This document shows positions 1 to 9,144 of a stretch of DNA of 64,000 nucleotides, in pieces. The DNA is taken from the NCBI GenBank assembly GCA_011050615.1, contig DRFJ01000015.1:22864-86863 (forward strand), in the 5' to 3' direction. Within the stretch, counting starts at the first letter, position 1. Each line of letters starts with the position of its first letter. A model generated the notes under the pieces. It ran no database searches. It was not told the origin of the DNA and saw only the letters and a program-made list of their open reading frames with translations. This DNA is from Bacteroidota bacterium (lineage in GTDB: Bacteria > Bacteroidota > Bacteroidia > Bacteroidales > VadinHA17). The position numbers and the translations under genes are program-made.

Positions 1-440
1 AACTGCACCGATGAAGCCGCATCACCACTTATCAGATAAATAATCCCAAACACATTTTTTTCTTCGTTGGTCCATAACTTTTCTTCGATGGCATCGGCTT
101 TAACAGAATGCTTATATGCAAGTTTATGGGCATCATCGGTGAGTAGTCCGAGGTTGTTTTTTACATCCATATAGCTGAGGTGCAGCCTGCCCTTATAGTC
201 AGGGAATTCAATATTGAACCAGCAGTATTCATCCATACCCGGTTCTTTGCTTATCAGGCTGTAAACCGGGTATTCGAAGGTGAAGGGACAAAGAGAATCA
301 AACCTGGTATAATTCTTTTCAGGGAAGTCAATCCTGAAATGTCCCCTGGGCCTGGGTATACTGTTGTCGCCGCATGAAAACATTGAAAATACAAGACATG
401 CGCTTATGATGAATAATATTTCATTTTTCCGGCTAATCAT
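1..440 (-). CDS. gldD: Gliding motility lipoprotein GldD (partial, C-terminus off window)
   Basis: Translating the minus strand from the ATG at 440 gives an open frame to the window edge (146 codons). It starts with a lipoprotein signal (MISRKNEILF, hydrophobic core, SMFSC lipobox) and continues with IPRPRGHFRIDFP, a stretch typical of GldD. GldD is an outer-membrane-associated lipoprotein needed for gliding and linked to type IX secretion in Bacteroidota. Its ATG lies inside the last codons of gldE (8-base overlap, 433-440), so the two are translationally coupled, the usual gldE-gldD order. The C-terminus is outside the window. Identity is by recalled family sequence and by synteny. Confidence 0.88.
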   Translation of the reverse strand, partial: MISRKNEILFIISACLVFSMFSCGDNSIPRPRGHFRIDFPEKNYTRFDSLCPFTFEYPVYSLISKEPGMDEYCWFNIEFPDYKGRLHLSYMDVKNNLGLLTDDAHKLAYKHSVKADAIEEKLWTNEEKNVFGIIYLISGDAASSVQ

Positions 441-1755
441 CTCCGCCTGGTCTTATTTCCACCCTCAGTTTTTTTATCCTCCGTTTATCAGCTGAAAGGA
501 TTTTAAAATGGAAATCTTTATAATCGATGCTGAATCCCTGACCCGGTATCTCACCGGTAAGCTCTAATATCAATCCGGCCAGCGTATCCGAATCACCTCT
601 AACCTCTTCAAAGGGATCACTGTCAATTTCCATAACCTTAAAAAAGTCATTCAGAAGTGTTTTTCCTTCGAAAATATAAATATTGTCTTCAATCTTCTCA
701 AAAGAGATCTCCTCTTCATCATGTTCATCCGGGATCTCACCCACAATTTCTTCAAGGATATCTTCGAGAGTTATAATCCCGCTGGTTCCACCATATTCGT
801 CTATGACAATAGCCATATGTATCTTTTTTGTCTGGAATTCCTCAAGGAGCTCGTTTATCCGTTTTGTTTCCGGGACGAAATAAGAAGGCCTCAGCAGGGA
901 CTGCCATTTGAAGCCTGCCGGTTTATGGTAGTGGGGAAGGATATCCTTTACATAGAGAATACCTTCCACGTTATCGAAGGTTTGTGAGAATACGGGTATC
1001 CGGGAATAGCCTGATTCAGTGATCTGGGATATCACCTCACTGAAGGGTGTTTTTATGTCGATAGCCATTATGTCTATCCTGGGCTTCATTATTTCCTTTG
1101 CTTCAATATTTCCGAATTTTACTATTCCCTTAAGTATTTTTGCATCATCTTTGTTTTCACCCGATGCCAGGCTTATGGCCTCAGAAAGTTCACCCTTGCT
1201 AATGCTGTGGTCTTTCTGCCCGTTCCTGTTTTTTACAAGGGATGTTGATTTTATAAGGAAAACACTAAGTGGCCTGAATATTTTCTCGCATATGCTCAGT
1301 GGCATTGCCATAAGGAGGCTAAAGCGCACATTTTGTTTTGTCGCATAAACTTTAGGAAGGATCTCGCCAAAAAGAAGCAGGATAAAGGTAATTCCTATAA
1401 CCTTAAGCAGGAAACCAAGCAGGGGCTTATCCGAAAAATCAAACAGATGGTTGCTTATATAGGCAGATAATAGCACAATGCCCACATTTACGAAATTATT
1501 GGCTATAAGTATGGTGCTCAGTAATTCTTCAGGTTTTACCAGGAGCTTAAGTGCGACCGAGGACTTACGTGAGCGCTTATGTGTGAGTTCATCAATCTGG
1601 GCCGGTCCAAGCGAGAAAAAAGCCACCTCTGAACCGGAAATAAATGCTGAACAGATAAGCAAGAGCACCAGTACAGCGAGTTCAATGATCACAGGTCTTG
1701 TAATGGCAATAATATGTAAAGCTAAGATCTGTTGATAAGGGTCAATAGTATCCAA
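433..1755 (-). CDS. gldE: Gliding motility-associated protein GldE (CNNM/CBS/CorC-HlyC family)
   Basis: 440 residues. The N-terminal third carries three to four membrane segments of the DUF21/CNNM type (about 20-200). A tandem CBS pair follows (about 215-335, including the YSRIPVF and IVIDEYGGTSGIITLEDI stretches typical of CorC/HlyC proteins), then a C-terminal CorC_HlyC domain (about 350-435). Relatives are magnesium/cobalt exporters or their regulators. The GldE branch is defined by its link to gldD, which overlaps its 3' end here. It lies downstream of ssb on the same strand with a 21-base gap, a conserved Bacteroidota arrangement. Whether it moves ions is not known from sequence. Confidence 0.9.
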   Translation of the reverse strand: MDTIDPYQQILALHIIAITRPVIIELAVLVLLLICSAFISGSEVAFFSLGPAQIDELTHKRSRKSSVALKLLVKPEELLSTILIANNFVNVGIVLLSAYISNHLFDFSDKPLLGFLLKVIGITFILLLFGEILPKVYATKQNVRFSLLMAMPLSICEKIFRPLSVFLIKSTSLVKNRNGQKDHSISKGELSEAISLASGENKDDAKILKGIVKFGNIEAKEIMKPRIDIMAIDIKTPFSEVISQITESGYSRIPVFSQTFDNVEGILYVKDILPHYHKPAGFKWQSLLRPSYFVPETKRINELLEEFQTKKIHMAIVIDEYGGTSGIITLEDILEEIVGEIPDEHDEEEISFEKIEDNIYIFEGKTLLNDFFKVMEIDSDPFEEVRGDSDTLAGLILELTGEIPGQGFSIDYKDFHFKILSADKRRIKKLRVEIRPGGDD

Positions 1756-1776
1756 TTGACAAGCATTTGATTAACA

Positions 1777-2268
1777 CTAGAATGGCAGGTCGTCAGCTTC
1801 ACCGGAGGCTTCAGGTGAATCGCCCGGATCACCGAAAGGCCTATCAGTCCGTGATGCTGCTTCATTGTCATCCTGTTTTAACTGGTTTTCAGTTTCACTG
1901 AAGGAAGATTTGTCATCAGTATCGCCTGACTGGCTGTCGGAGCGGCGTCCAAGCATCTGCATGTTATCAGCAATAATCTCTGTAATATATCTCTTGTTTC
2001 CGTCCCTGTCATCGTATGAACGGGTACGTATTTTCCCCTCAATAAAAAGCTGGGACCCTTTTTTTACAAACTTCTCGGCAACCTCAGCAAGGCCTCTCCA
2101 TAATACAACATTATGCCACTCAGTCGTGGTTATTCGTTCTCCATCCCTGCTCCTGTAAGTCTCACTTGTGGCAAAAGGAAACCTGGCCACCGGTACATTT
2201 GTGTCGACATAACGTACCTCCGGGTCTTTTCCTACGTTACCCACTAAAATAACCTTGTTAACTGACAT
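1777..2268 (-). CDS. ssb: Single-stranded DNA-binding protein
   Basis: 163 residues. The OB-fold occupies about 1-110 and starts with the characteristic MSVNKVILVGNVGKDPEVRY; the WHNVVLWRGLAE and GKIRTRSYDDRDG segments are typical. A disordered, acidic, Ser/Asp-rich tail follows and ends in the DDLPF hexapeptide-type tip that recruits replication and repair partners. It coats ssDNA during replication, repair and recombination. It is the first gene of the minus-strand ssb-gldE-gldD run and diverges from the HU gene across 321 bases. Confidence 0.97.
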   Translation of the reverse strand: MSVNKVILVGNVGKDPEVRYVDTNVPVARFPFATSETYRSRDGERITTTEWHNVVLWRGLAEVAEKFVKKGSQLFIEGKIRTRSYDDRDGNKRYITEIIADNMQMLGRRSDSQSGDTDDKSSFSETENQLKQDDNEAASRTDRPFGDPGDSPEASGEADDLPF

Positions 2269-2302
2269 TTTAATTTAGTTTAAAATACAATTATTTAGGA
2301 AG

Positions 2303-2332
2303 TAAAGGTAGTAAAAATAAAGCTTGTAACAA
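2303..2332 (-). promoter_or_regulatory. Candidate promoter for ssb
   Basis: On the minus strand, TTG (2330-2332) is followed after 19 bases by TACCTTTA (2303-2310). This differs from the Bacteroidota -7 consensus TAnnTTTG only in its last base, and the spacing is right for the -33 TTG. The ssb ATG is 35 bases downstream. It is inferred by motif only. Confidence 0.5.
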
Positions 2333-2523
2333 CCGGTCAGCAAAAAATGGAATGTATTTTATGTAGTTTCAGCCTCACCCCGCTAGTGAAAAGGCCGGGC
2401 GGAACATCTCCAATAGAGGCAAAATGATGCTCATGCCTAATATATTGACACTATTTCAGGGAGTTATGAATTAAAAAAAGTAAAAAATTAGGCTAAGTGT
2501 TTTATTTATAGAAAATAATATTT

Positions 2524-2531
2524 TACATTTG
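2524..2531 (+). promoter_or_regulatory. -7 promoter element upstream of HU gene
   Basis: TACATTTG matches the Bacteroidota -7 consensus TAnnTTTG exactly and lies 58 bases before the HU start. No clean -33 TTTG is seen at the expected distance, so confidence is moderate. Confidence 0.5.
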
Positions 2532-2589
2532 CAGTTGTTAATTTCGAAAAAATTAAAACATATAAATTGTTGAATTAAAATTCATTAAA

Positions 2590-2874
2590 ATGACTAAAGC
2601 AGACATCGTTAACGAAATTGCCAAAAAAACCGGTATTGAAAAGGTAACTGTTCAGAGAACTGTTGAAGAGTTCATGGATTCGGTAAAAGATTCAATGGTT
2701 GATGGTAATAATGTATACCTCAGGGGATTTGGCAGCTTCATAGTTAAGAAAAGAGCAAAGAAAACTGCAAGGAATATTTCCAGGAATACTACCATTATTA
2801 TTCCTGAACATTTCATTCCGGCTTTCAAACCTTCAAAGTCATTTATTAACAAGGTTAAGAATAACGTTAAGTAA
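2590..2874 (+). CDS. HU family DNA-binding protein
   Basis: 94 residues, the normal HU/IHF length. It shows the N-terminal helices (MTKADIVNEIAKKTG) and the GFGSF motif at the start of the DNA-embracing beta-arm. The arm ends in the basic C-terminal helix SFINKVKN. In Bacteroidota the arm motif is often NP-containing; here it reads RNTTIIIPEHFIPAF, a common variant. It is a chromosome-compacting, DNA-bending protein. It is followed after 8 bases by a tiny basic ORF and then RNase G, the usual Bacteroidota HU-rng arrangement. Confidence 0.95.
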   Translation: MTKADIVNEIAKKTGIEKVTVQRTVEEFMDSVKDSMVDGNNVYLRGFGSFIVKKRAKKTARNISRNTTIIIPEHFIPAFKPSKSFINKVKNNVK

Positions 2875-2882
2875 TTAATTTT

Positions 2883-2975
2883 ATGCCAAGCGGGAAAAAA
2901 AGAAAAAGACATAAGATGGCTACCCACAAACGAAAAAAGCGTTTGAGGAAGAACAGGCATAAGAAGAAGAAATAG
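2883..2975 (+). CDS. AURKAIP1/COX24 (mS38-like) domain small basic protein
   Basis: An ATG at 2883 opens a 30-codon frame ending TAG at 2973-2975. The product begins MPSGKKRKRHKMATHKRKKR and is almost entirely Lys/Arg/His. It resembles the AURKAIP1/COX24 domain, whose mitochondrial member is the small-subunit ribosomal protein mS38, and tiny proteins of this kind are annotated across Bacteroidota. A role on the ribosome is therefore likely but is inferred. It sits 8 bases after the HU stop and 100 bases before rng, so it is probably co-transcribed with HU. It is too short for default gene callers. Confidence 0.8.
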   Translation: MPSGKKRKRHKMATHKRKKRLRKNRHKKKK

Positions 2976-3009
2976 GCTCCTGTGCCAAAGGTTGTTCACA
3001 ATTTATGCA

Positions 3010-3039
3010 AAACCTAAAGATTGTCTGATCTTTAGGTTT
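3010..3039 (+). promoter_or_regulatory. Perfect 12-bp hairpin in the RNase G leader
   Basis: AAACCTAAAGAT (3010-3021), a six-base loop, then the exact complement ATCTTTAGGTTT (3028-3039). No U-tract follows on the plus strand, so it is not a standard terminator. It ends 36 bases before the rng GTG. It could be a 3' stabilising stem for the HU/mS38 message or a 5' UTR structure for RNase G; which of these is not decidable from sequence. Confidence 0.7.
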
Positions 3040-3075
3040 AGTATATTATAAAAATAAGATCTATATTACCTTAAT

Positions 3076-4635
3076 GTGATAAGCAGGGATTTAATAGTAG
3101 ACTCAGGCCCGAAGGAAATATCCATCGCGTTGCTTGAGCAAAAACAGCTCGTCGAGCTTAACAAGGAAAAGAAGGATATAAAGTATGCCGTCGGGGATAT
3201 TTATCTTGGGAAAGTAAAAAAGATAATGCCCGGTCTGAATGCTGCATTTATCAATGTCGGATACGAACGTGATGCCTTCCTTCATTACCTTGACCTGGGA
3301 GCACAGTTCCGTTCCCTGCATAAGTATTATGAGCTGGCCCTGAAAAGAAAGGGGAAGATTATTCCGGTTCAAAAATTTAAAAATGAACCTGACATTAACA
3401 AGGATGGAAAAATATCCGATGTACTGAAAGCAGGACAAACGGTTATTGTGCAGGTTACCAAAGAGCCAATCTCAACAAAGGGGCCACGACTGGGTTCAGA
3501 AATTTCCATTGCCGGAAGAAACCTTGTTCTGCTTCCCTTTTCTGATAAGGTATCGGTATCAACCAAGATAGAAAGCGCTGAGGAGAAAAACAGGCTTAAG
3601 GCTCTTATAATGAGTATAAAGCCCCAAAATTACGGTGTAATAATAAGAACTGTCGCCGAAGGTAAAAAGGTCGCAACCCTGGATACCGAATTAAGAGATC
3701 TGGTTGAACGCTTTGAGAAAGCCTTTAATGGCCTGCACAGGGATATTACAAAACCGAAGCTTTTTATCAGGGAGCTGAACCTGACAAATGCCATTATCAG
3801 GGATATTCTAAATGTGAGTTTTACCAGTATTACTGTTAATGACCATGTGCTGGCTGCTGAAATAAAACAGTATGTGAGGGAAATAGCACCGGATAAGGAA
3901 AAGATTGTAAGAATCTACAAAGGGGAAAGCCCCATCTTCGATCATTTCGGTGTCACAAAACAAATAAAAACACTTTTTGGTAAAACAGTATCATTCAGGC
4001 ATGGATCCTATCTCATAATTGAACATACCGAAGCACTGCATGTGATTGATGTTAACAGCGGGAACAGATCAAAAGCCGATGCCGACCAGGAAACAAATGC
4101 CCTCCAGGTAAACCTTGAAGCTGCCAAAGAAATTGCCAGACAGCTAAGACTCAGGGATATGGGCGGCATAATAGTCATTGATTTCATAGATATGCAATCG
4201 AACGAGCATAAACAAAAGCTCTTCGATACTATGAAGGAAATAATGGCTGATGACCGTACAAGACACAATATACTCCCTCTGAGCAAATATGGCTTGATGC
4301 AGATAACACGGCAGAGGGTGAGACCTGAGATGAATATCAGCGTAGAAGAAAAATGCCCTGCCTGTAACGGGACCGGTAAAATAGGACCATCATTACTCTA
4401 TATAGAAAAAATAGAGAATGACCTGAAAATGATACTCGAGAAAGTAAAAACAAGAAATTTTATTCTCAGGTTACATCCTTTTATTGCAGCTTTCCTTACT
4501 ATAGGATTCAGACCCGAATATCGTAAAATGGCAAAAAGAAATAACTGCAAAATAGAAATCAGGCCCATAAACTCATACCATTTCCTTGAGTACAGGTTTA
4601 CTGACAAATTCGGTGATGAAATAGACCTGGGTTAA
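3076..4635 (+). CDS. rng: Ribonuclease G/E family endoribonuclease
   Basis: 519 residues, in the range of RNase G. The N-terminal S1-like RNA-binding region (about 35-130, GDIYLGKVKKIMPGLNAAF) is followed by the DNase-I-like catalytic domain, with DVNSG (about 325) and VIDFIDM (about 370) supplying the Mg-binding aspartates. The zinc-link cysteines are in CPACNGTG (about 430). It cuts single-stranded AU-rich RNA in rRNA maturation and mRNA decay. The start is GTG at 3076; an ATG two bases earlier hits a stop at once. It lacks the long disordered C-terminal scaffold of RNase E. Confidence 0.95.
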   Translation: MISRDLIVDSGPKEISIALLEQKQLVELNKEKKDIKYAVGDIYLGKVKKIMPGLNAAFINVGYERDAFLHYLDLGAQFRSLHKYYELALKRKGKIIPVQKFKNEPDINKDGKISDVLKAGQTVIVQVTKEPISTKGPRLGSEISIAGRNLVLLPFSDKVSVSTKIESAEEKNRLKALIMSIKPQNYGVIIRTVAEGKKVATLDTELRDLVERFEKAFNGLHRDITKPKLFIRELNLTNAIIRDILNVSFTSITVNDHVLAAEIKQYVREIAPDKEKIVRIYKGESPIFDHFGVTKQIKTLFGKTVSFRHGSYLIIEHTEALHVIDVNSGNRSKADADQETNALQVNLEAAKEIARQLRLRDMGGIIVIDFIDMQSNEHKQKLFDTMKEIMADDRTRHNILPLSKYGLMQITRQRVRPEMNISVEEKCPACNGTGKIGPSLLYIEKIENDLKMILEKVKTRNFILRLHPFIAAFLTIGFRPEYRKMAKRNNCKIEIRPINSYHFLEYRFTDKFGDEIDLG

Positions 4636-4727
4636 TTATTACAGGACTTTTAACCTTTGGAGATTTTTTTTGTTTCATGTACAGACACTGCTTATTAATT
4701 ATGGGAAACTTAAAAGAATATGAGACG

Positions 4728-6689
4728 ATGATAAGAAAAATTACCCTGGTTTTCAGCTTAATATTTATTTCAGTTGCATCATTCGCCCAGATTTATGATC
4801 CTGTTGACTGGTCTTTTTCCTATGAGAAGACGGGCAATCAAACCTATGACCTTGTTTTCACAGCTGTCATAGAAGAGGAATCACACCTGTATTCCATGCA
4901 TCTCCCGGAGGGGGGACCCATACCAACAAGTTTTACTTTTGAAGATTCGGGTAACTATGAGCTCCTTGGAGAAACAAGAGAAATAAATGAGGGTGAGATT
5001 GTCTTCGACCAGGCCTTTGAGATGGAAATAAAATATTTCAGTGGAGAAGCTGAATTCAGGCAAACAATAAAATCAGATCAGGATAATTTCAGTGTTAAGG
5101 GTTTTGTAAATTATATGGCCTGTGATGACGAAAGGTGTTCGCCACCGCAGGACGTGGAATTCACCATCACAATATCGCAGGGAGAAACTGCGGAAATTGC
5201 TGTTGAGAGTGAAGGGCGCGGAACTCTTGCAGAAGGGCGTGGATTAACAGGCCTTCTCCTAGTATCATTCGCACTTGGAATAGCTGCAATACTGACACCC
5301 TGTGTATTCCCGATGATACCCATGACCGTTGCTTTTTTCTCACATGGATCTGAAAACAGGGGAAAATCATTTATTAAGGCCCTGGTCTTCGCTCTTTCAA
5401 TAGTATTAATATATTCTTCACTTGGTATAATAGTGTCTCTTACAAGTGCAGGTGCGGGTTTTGCAAATACCCTCAGTACACACTGGCTGCCAAACATATT
5501 GTTTTTTACACTCTTTGTTGTTTTCGCTGCCTCTTTTTTCGGAGCATACGAAATTATTTTGCCCAATAAATGGGTCAGCAGTGCCGACTCGAAAGTAGAC
5601 AGGGGTGGAATGCTTGCTGCTTTCTTCCTGGGTTTAACAACCGTACTGGTTTCATTTGCATGTACCGGGCCCATCGTTGGAGCCCTCCTCGTTGAAGCCG
5701 CAAGCGGTGATGTATTCCGGCCCACAGCAGGTATGTTTGGCTTTGGACTCGGATTTGCCGTACCTTTTTTCCTGTTTGCACTCTTCCCCTCGGTGGTGAA
5801 TAAACTGCCAAAATCAGGTGGCTGGCTTAATTCAGTTAAGGTTACCCTTGGCTTTATTATGCTTGCTTTCAGTATGAAATTTCTTTCTGCCATTGATACG
5901 GTTTACGGATTGAATATACTTTCAAGAGATTTTTACCTGGCAATATGGATTGTCCTTTTCTTCCTGCTTGGTTTTTATCTTATGGGCAAGATAAAGTTTG
6001 CTCATGACAGTGACCTGAAACATATTGGTATAATTCGCTTCTTAATTATCATTTTAGTATTTTCCTTTGCAGTTTACCTTATCCCGGGCATGTTCGGAGC
6101 ACCGCTTAAGGGGATATCAGGCCTTCTGCCTCCTAAATCTGCCGCAAGTTTTAACCTCGCCGGAAACAGCTCACAGGCAGGTATGACCACCCCTGCTGAA
6201 TTTCTGACTGCTTCGGAGGGTTTATGCTCTGAACCAAAATATGCCGGTAAATTTGATCTGCCTTACGGGCTGAAAGGCTATTTTGACCTTGAGCAGGGAC
6301 TGGCATGTGCCAGGGAAAGAAATATGCCTGTCTTTATTGACTTCAAAGGCCATGCCTGCAGTAACTGCAAGGAAATGGAAGCAAAGGTGTGGTCTGATCC
6401 CGAAGTGCTGAAACGCCTGCAAAATAACTTTGTCATAATAGCCCTTTATTGTGACGACAGAACAAGACTTCCCGGTAATGAATGGATTAGCTCCTCGGTT
6501 GATGGTAAAATAAAGAAGACAATAGGACAGGTAAATACCAATTATGAGATTGAAATGTTCGGCACAAATACACAGCCGCTTTATGCCATAACCGATCATG
6601 AAGGAAAGCCCCTTGTTGACCCCATGGCGTTTAATCTGAACGTCTCTGAATATATTGAGTGGCTTGACGGGGGATATCAGAAATTTTGA
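4728..6689 (+). CDS. dsbD: Thiol:disulfide interchange protein DsbD
   Basis: 653 residues from the ATG at 4728, chosen because it starts a clean signal peptide (MIRKITLVFSLIFISVASFA-Q); the upstream in-frame ATG adds a charged leader. Order: periplasmic alpha domain with MACDDERC cysteines (about 25-170), eight-helix transmembrane beta domain with LTPCVFPMIP and FACTGPIVG redox cysteines (about 180-460), and a C-terminal thioredoxin-like gamma domain with HACSNCK (about 525-650). It passes electrons from cytoplasmic thioredoxin to periplasmic disulfides. The 3' end overlaps the convergent lnt gene by 13 bases. Confidence 0.95.
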   Translation: MIRKITLVFSLIFISVASFAQIYDPVDWSFSYEKTGNQTYDLVFTAVIEEESHLYSMHLPEGGPIPTSFTFEDSGNYELLGETREINEGEIVFDQAFEMEIKYFSGEAEFRQTIKSDQDNFSVKGFVNYMACDDERCSPPQDVEFTITISQGETAEIAVESEGRGTLAEGRGLTGLLLVSFALGIAAILTPCVFPMIPMTVAFFSHGSENRGKSFIKALVFALSIVLIYSSLGIIVSLTSAGAGFANTLSTHWLPNILFFTLFVVFAASFFGAYEIILPNKWVSSADSKVDRGGMLAAFFLGLTTVLVSFACTGPIVGALLVEAASGDVFRPTAGMFGFGLGFAVPFFLFALFPSVVNKLPKSGGWLNSVKVTLGFIMLAFSMKFLSAIDTVYGLNILSRDFYLAIWIVLFFLLGFYLMGKIKFAHDSDLKHIGIIRFLIIILVFSFAVYLIPGMFGAPLKGISGLLPPKSAASFNLAGNSSQAGMTTPAEFLTASEGLCSEPKYAGKFDLPYGLKGYFDLEQGLACARERNMPVFIDFKGHACSNCKEMEAKVWSDPEVLKRLQNNFVIIALYCDDRTRLPGNEWISSSVDGKIKKTIGQVNTNYEIEMFGTNTQPLYAITDHEGKPLVDPMAFNLNVSEYIEWLDGGYQKF

Positions 6690-8263
6690 GGCTCACGTAA
6701 GCTGCGGAGTGGAGCTGCTATAAATGTTATTATAAGTATGAATACTCCGAAGATGCTTACATACCTTGATATAAAATCGCCGTTAGATGAGTAAAATGTC
6801 AGTTCATTATTGAGCCTGAGAGAGTGACTTAATGAGCCTTCTTCCCACCAGTTCAACTGTTTTATTATTTTCCCTTTCCGATCAATAAAGCATGAGATGC
6901 CCGTATTGGCAGCCCTTGCTACTTCTCTTCTGTTTTCAATGGCCCTGACCCTTGCAAATATCAGATGTTGTTTGTAACCCGCAGTGTTTTCCCACCAGCC
7001 ATCATTGGTGATGATTACGATGAGATTGGCACTGTTTCTTATATATTCTGTGATAAATTCGCCATATACCGATTCGTAACAGATCACCGGGGCAACCCTG
7101 GAAACACCATCAGAATGAGTGAAAACAGTTCTTTCATCCTGAGTCCCGTAACCTGTCATTGTCCCTCCCAGATCAGGTATTATTTTCTTTTCAAGAAATC
7201 CGGGCAGGGCTCTTATTTTTTTCTCTATTCCCGGTACCAGTTTTGACTTGTGATAGAAGCTTACCCCGTGCCCCTGGCTTACATGCATGGCTGAATTGTA
7301 AATTTCCAAAAATGAACCTTCAGGGCTTTCACTGTCATAATTTTGAAATGCCTTCATTGTGGTGGCACCTGTAATAAGGCTTAAGCCCTTATGTTTACTC
7401 AGGAGTGAATCAATCATCAGGAAATATTTATTGCCGGAAACATCCTTCTCATAAAAGGGATCATCAATTGCTGTTTCCGGAAATATTATCCAGTCAGTAC
7501 CGACGTTGATATTATTTCCGGCCATCTTTAACATCTTTCGAAGTTGCAATTCGAATGAGTACGTGCTGAACTTTTCCGAATAAGGGTCTATATTCGGTTG
7601 AATAATAAGAATATCCGACTTTTCATCAATCTTATCAGATGTGAAATACTTCAGGAATGAAAAACCTGACGGTATAATGAACAGTAAGAGGAATAAGATA
7701 ATTTGTCTCCATGGAAACCCGTGTTTTTCTTCCAGTCTGCTTATACAAAAGAGTATTGAAAGGTTGCACAGAAGTATCCATAATGTACCTCCGGATGCTC
7801 CGGTGATGTCATACCATTGAATGAAAGAGATATCGTTTCCCAGAGTATTGCCAAGGTTTAGCCAGGGTGTGAGAAAACTTAGCCTGGAGTTGATATGCTC
7901 CAATATTATCCAGAATGTAAGGAGGCTGGCATATCCCAGGAAGGAAGATGATCTTTTGTATATTGCCGAGGCAATCCAGAAAACTGATGACATAAGGAAG
8001 GAATTGGCAGTAATGGCATATAAGGCTCCTGCTATTGAAGCATTACGCAACCAGGATATAGTGAGAAGGTTGAATATTATGAATCCGGGTAATACCCTCA
8101 GGAAGACAAGGCTGCCTGTGGCTTTTTCAATGATTGAGCGTCTGAAGACATAAAAAAATGGAACCAGGGCTGTTAACATTATCAGTCCGCTTGCCTTTTC
8201 ATACCAGGCCAGTCCTCCAAGCAAACCACCTGCTAAGGGAATAAGCCATAATTTGTTTTTCAT
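6677..8263 (-). CDS. lnt: Apolipoprotein N-acyltransferase
   Basis: 528 residues. An N-terminal bundle of six or so membrane helices (about 1-190) is followed by a carbon-nitrogen hydrolase (nitrilase) domain and a final C-terminal helix. The catalytic triad is visible: Glu in FPETAID, Lys in YHKSKLVPG and Cys in PVICYESV. It adds the third acyl chain to the N-terminal cysteine of lipoproteins in the inner membrane. It is translationally coupled to the upstream EamA gene through an ATGA overlap (8260-8263). Confidence 0.95.
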   Translation of the reverse strand: MKNKLWLIPLAGGLLGGLAWYEKASGLIMLTALVPFFYVFRRSIIEKATGSLVFLRVLPGFIIFNLLTISWLRNASIAGALYAITANSFLMSSVFWIASAIYKRSSSFLGYASLLTFWIILEHINSRLSFLTPWLNLGNTLGNDISFIQWYDITGASGGTLWILLCNLSILFCISRLEEKHGFPWRQIILFLLLFIIPSGFSFLKYFTSDKIDEKSDILIIQPNIDPYSEKFSTYSFELQLRKMLKMAGNNINVGTDWIIFPETAIDDPFYEKDVSGNKYFLMIDSLLSKHKGLSLITGATTMKAFQNYDSESPEGSFLEIYNSAMHVSQGHGVSFYHKSKLVPGIEKKIRALPGFLEKKIIPDLGGTMTGYGTQDERTVFTHSDGVSRVAPVICYESVYGEFITEYIRNSANLIVIITNDGWWENTAGYKQHLIFARVRAIENRREVARAANTGISCFIDRKGKIIKQLNWWEEGSLSHSLRLNNELTFYSSNGDFISRYVSIFGVFILIITFIAAPLRSLREPQNF

Positions 8264-9144
8264 AATTTATTTCTGATTATACCGGGGCTTCTTCGCTTTA
8301 TGGTAAGATAAACGCCGGTGAGTATGCAAATTACCGAAATAATCATAAATACAGTAATATTCTCCCCGTCTGCATAACCCCAGAGGGTTGATACCAGCGG
8401 GACCAGGTAGGTTACTGACACGGCATGGACGGGTGATGTTCTTATAATCAATATGTTTAAAAGCCCAACCGCTATTCCTGAACCAAAGATTGACAGTATG
8501 GAGATGAAACCGAGGTTAAGGAGCCAGTTTTCAGTTTCAAGTGCCGGTCCAAAATCACTTATGAGAAGCGATATTCCTGCAATAGGCCCTACTATGAAAA
8601 AAGCCAGGGAGGTGATAACAACTCCGTTAATGTTCTTTATAAGGGTAACCTGGTTTGAGCTGATACCATAAAAAAAGGTGGCAAGAACGATTAGTAAGCC
8701 CGCCGGGTCAAATGAGAATGATCCCCTGTATAACAAGCCGCCGGCCCCTGCCAGGCCAAGAAGTATGCCTGCAACCTGGTTCCACCTGGCTTTCCTTCCA
8801 TACAGGATTATCCCTGTTAATAAAGTGAACAGAGGTGTCAGGGCGTTGAGCATTCCTGCAACAGAGCTGTCTATCCTCCTCTGGGCAAAAGGATACAGGA
8901 AGGCTGGCAGTGCATTCCCGATTAAGCCTATTATTAAGAGGCTTAAAAAGTTGCCCCTGTTCATCTTCCGTATATTGACAATGGCAACAGGCAGGAGAAA
9001 GAGGTAACTGATAAAAATCCTCAGGGATGCAATCTGGAGGGAATCAAAGGAGCGGAGACCCTTCTTCATGAGAATGAATGATGTTCCCCATGTCAGTGAA
9101 AGGAGAATGAGTATAGACCAGTTGATAAGTTTATCCCTGAACAT
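8260..9144 (-). CDS. EamA/DMT-family transporter
   Basis: 294 residues from the ATG at 9144 (MFRDKLINWSILILLSLTWG), preferred over an ATG at 9201 that adds 19 residues not typical of the family. Ten hydrophobic segments in two five-helix EamA repeats are visible; LTWGTSFILMKKGL is the characteristic first-helix signature and GLAGAGGLLY closes the first repeat. It is probably an inner-membrane exporter of small metabolites; the substrate cannot be told from sequence. It overlaps lnt by four bases, so the two form a two-gene operon. Confidence 0.88.
   Translation of the reverse strand: MFRDKLINWSILILLSLTWGTSFILMKKGLRSFDSLQIASLRIFISYLFLLPVAIVNIRKMNRGNFLSLLIIGLIGNALPAFLYPFAQRRIDSSVAGMLNALTPLFTLLTGIILYGRKARWNQVAGILLGLAGAGGLLYRGSFSFDPAGLLIVLATFFYGISSNQVTLIKNINGVVITSLAFFIVGPIAGISLLISDFGPALETENWLLNLGFISILSIFGSGIAVGLLNILIIRTSPVHAVSVTYLVPLVSTLWGYADGENITVFMIISVICILTGVYLTIKRRSPGIIRNKL

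Larger units (their letters stand above)
2269..2589. other. Divergent ssb/HU intergenic region (321 bp)
   Basis: No plausible gene is seen on either strand. The region holds the candidate ssb promoter near its left end and the candidate HU promoter near its right end. The middle part (about 2340-2450) is more GC-rich than its flanks and shows no clear hairpin or repeat. Confidence 0.6.

Noticed and set aside
5111..5893. Long open frame (about 260 codons) on the minus strand within dsbD
   Set aside because: It lies wholly antisense to a well-supported gene, its product is Ser/Pro/Arg-rich without family features, and it follows from codon bias of the plus-strand gene.
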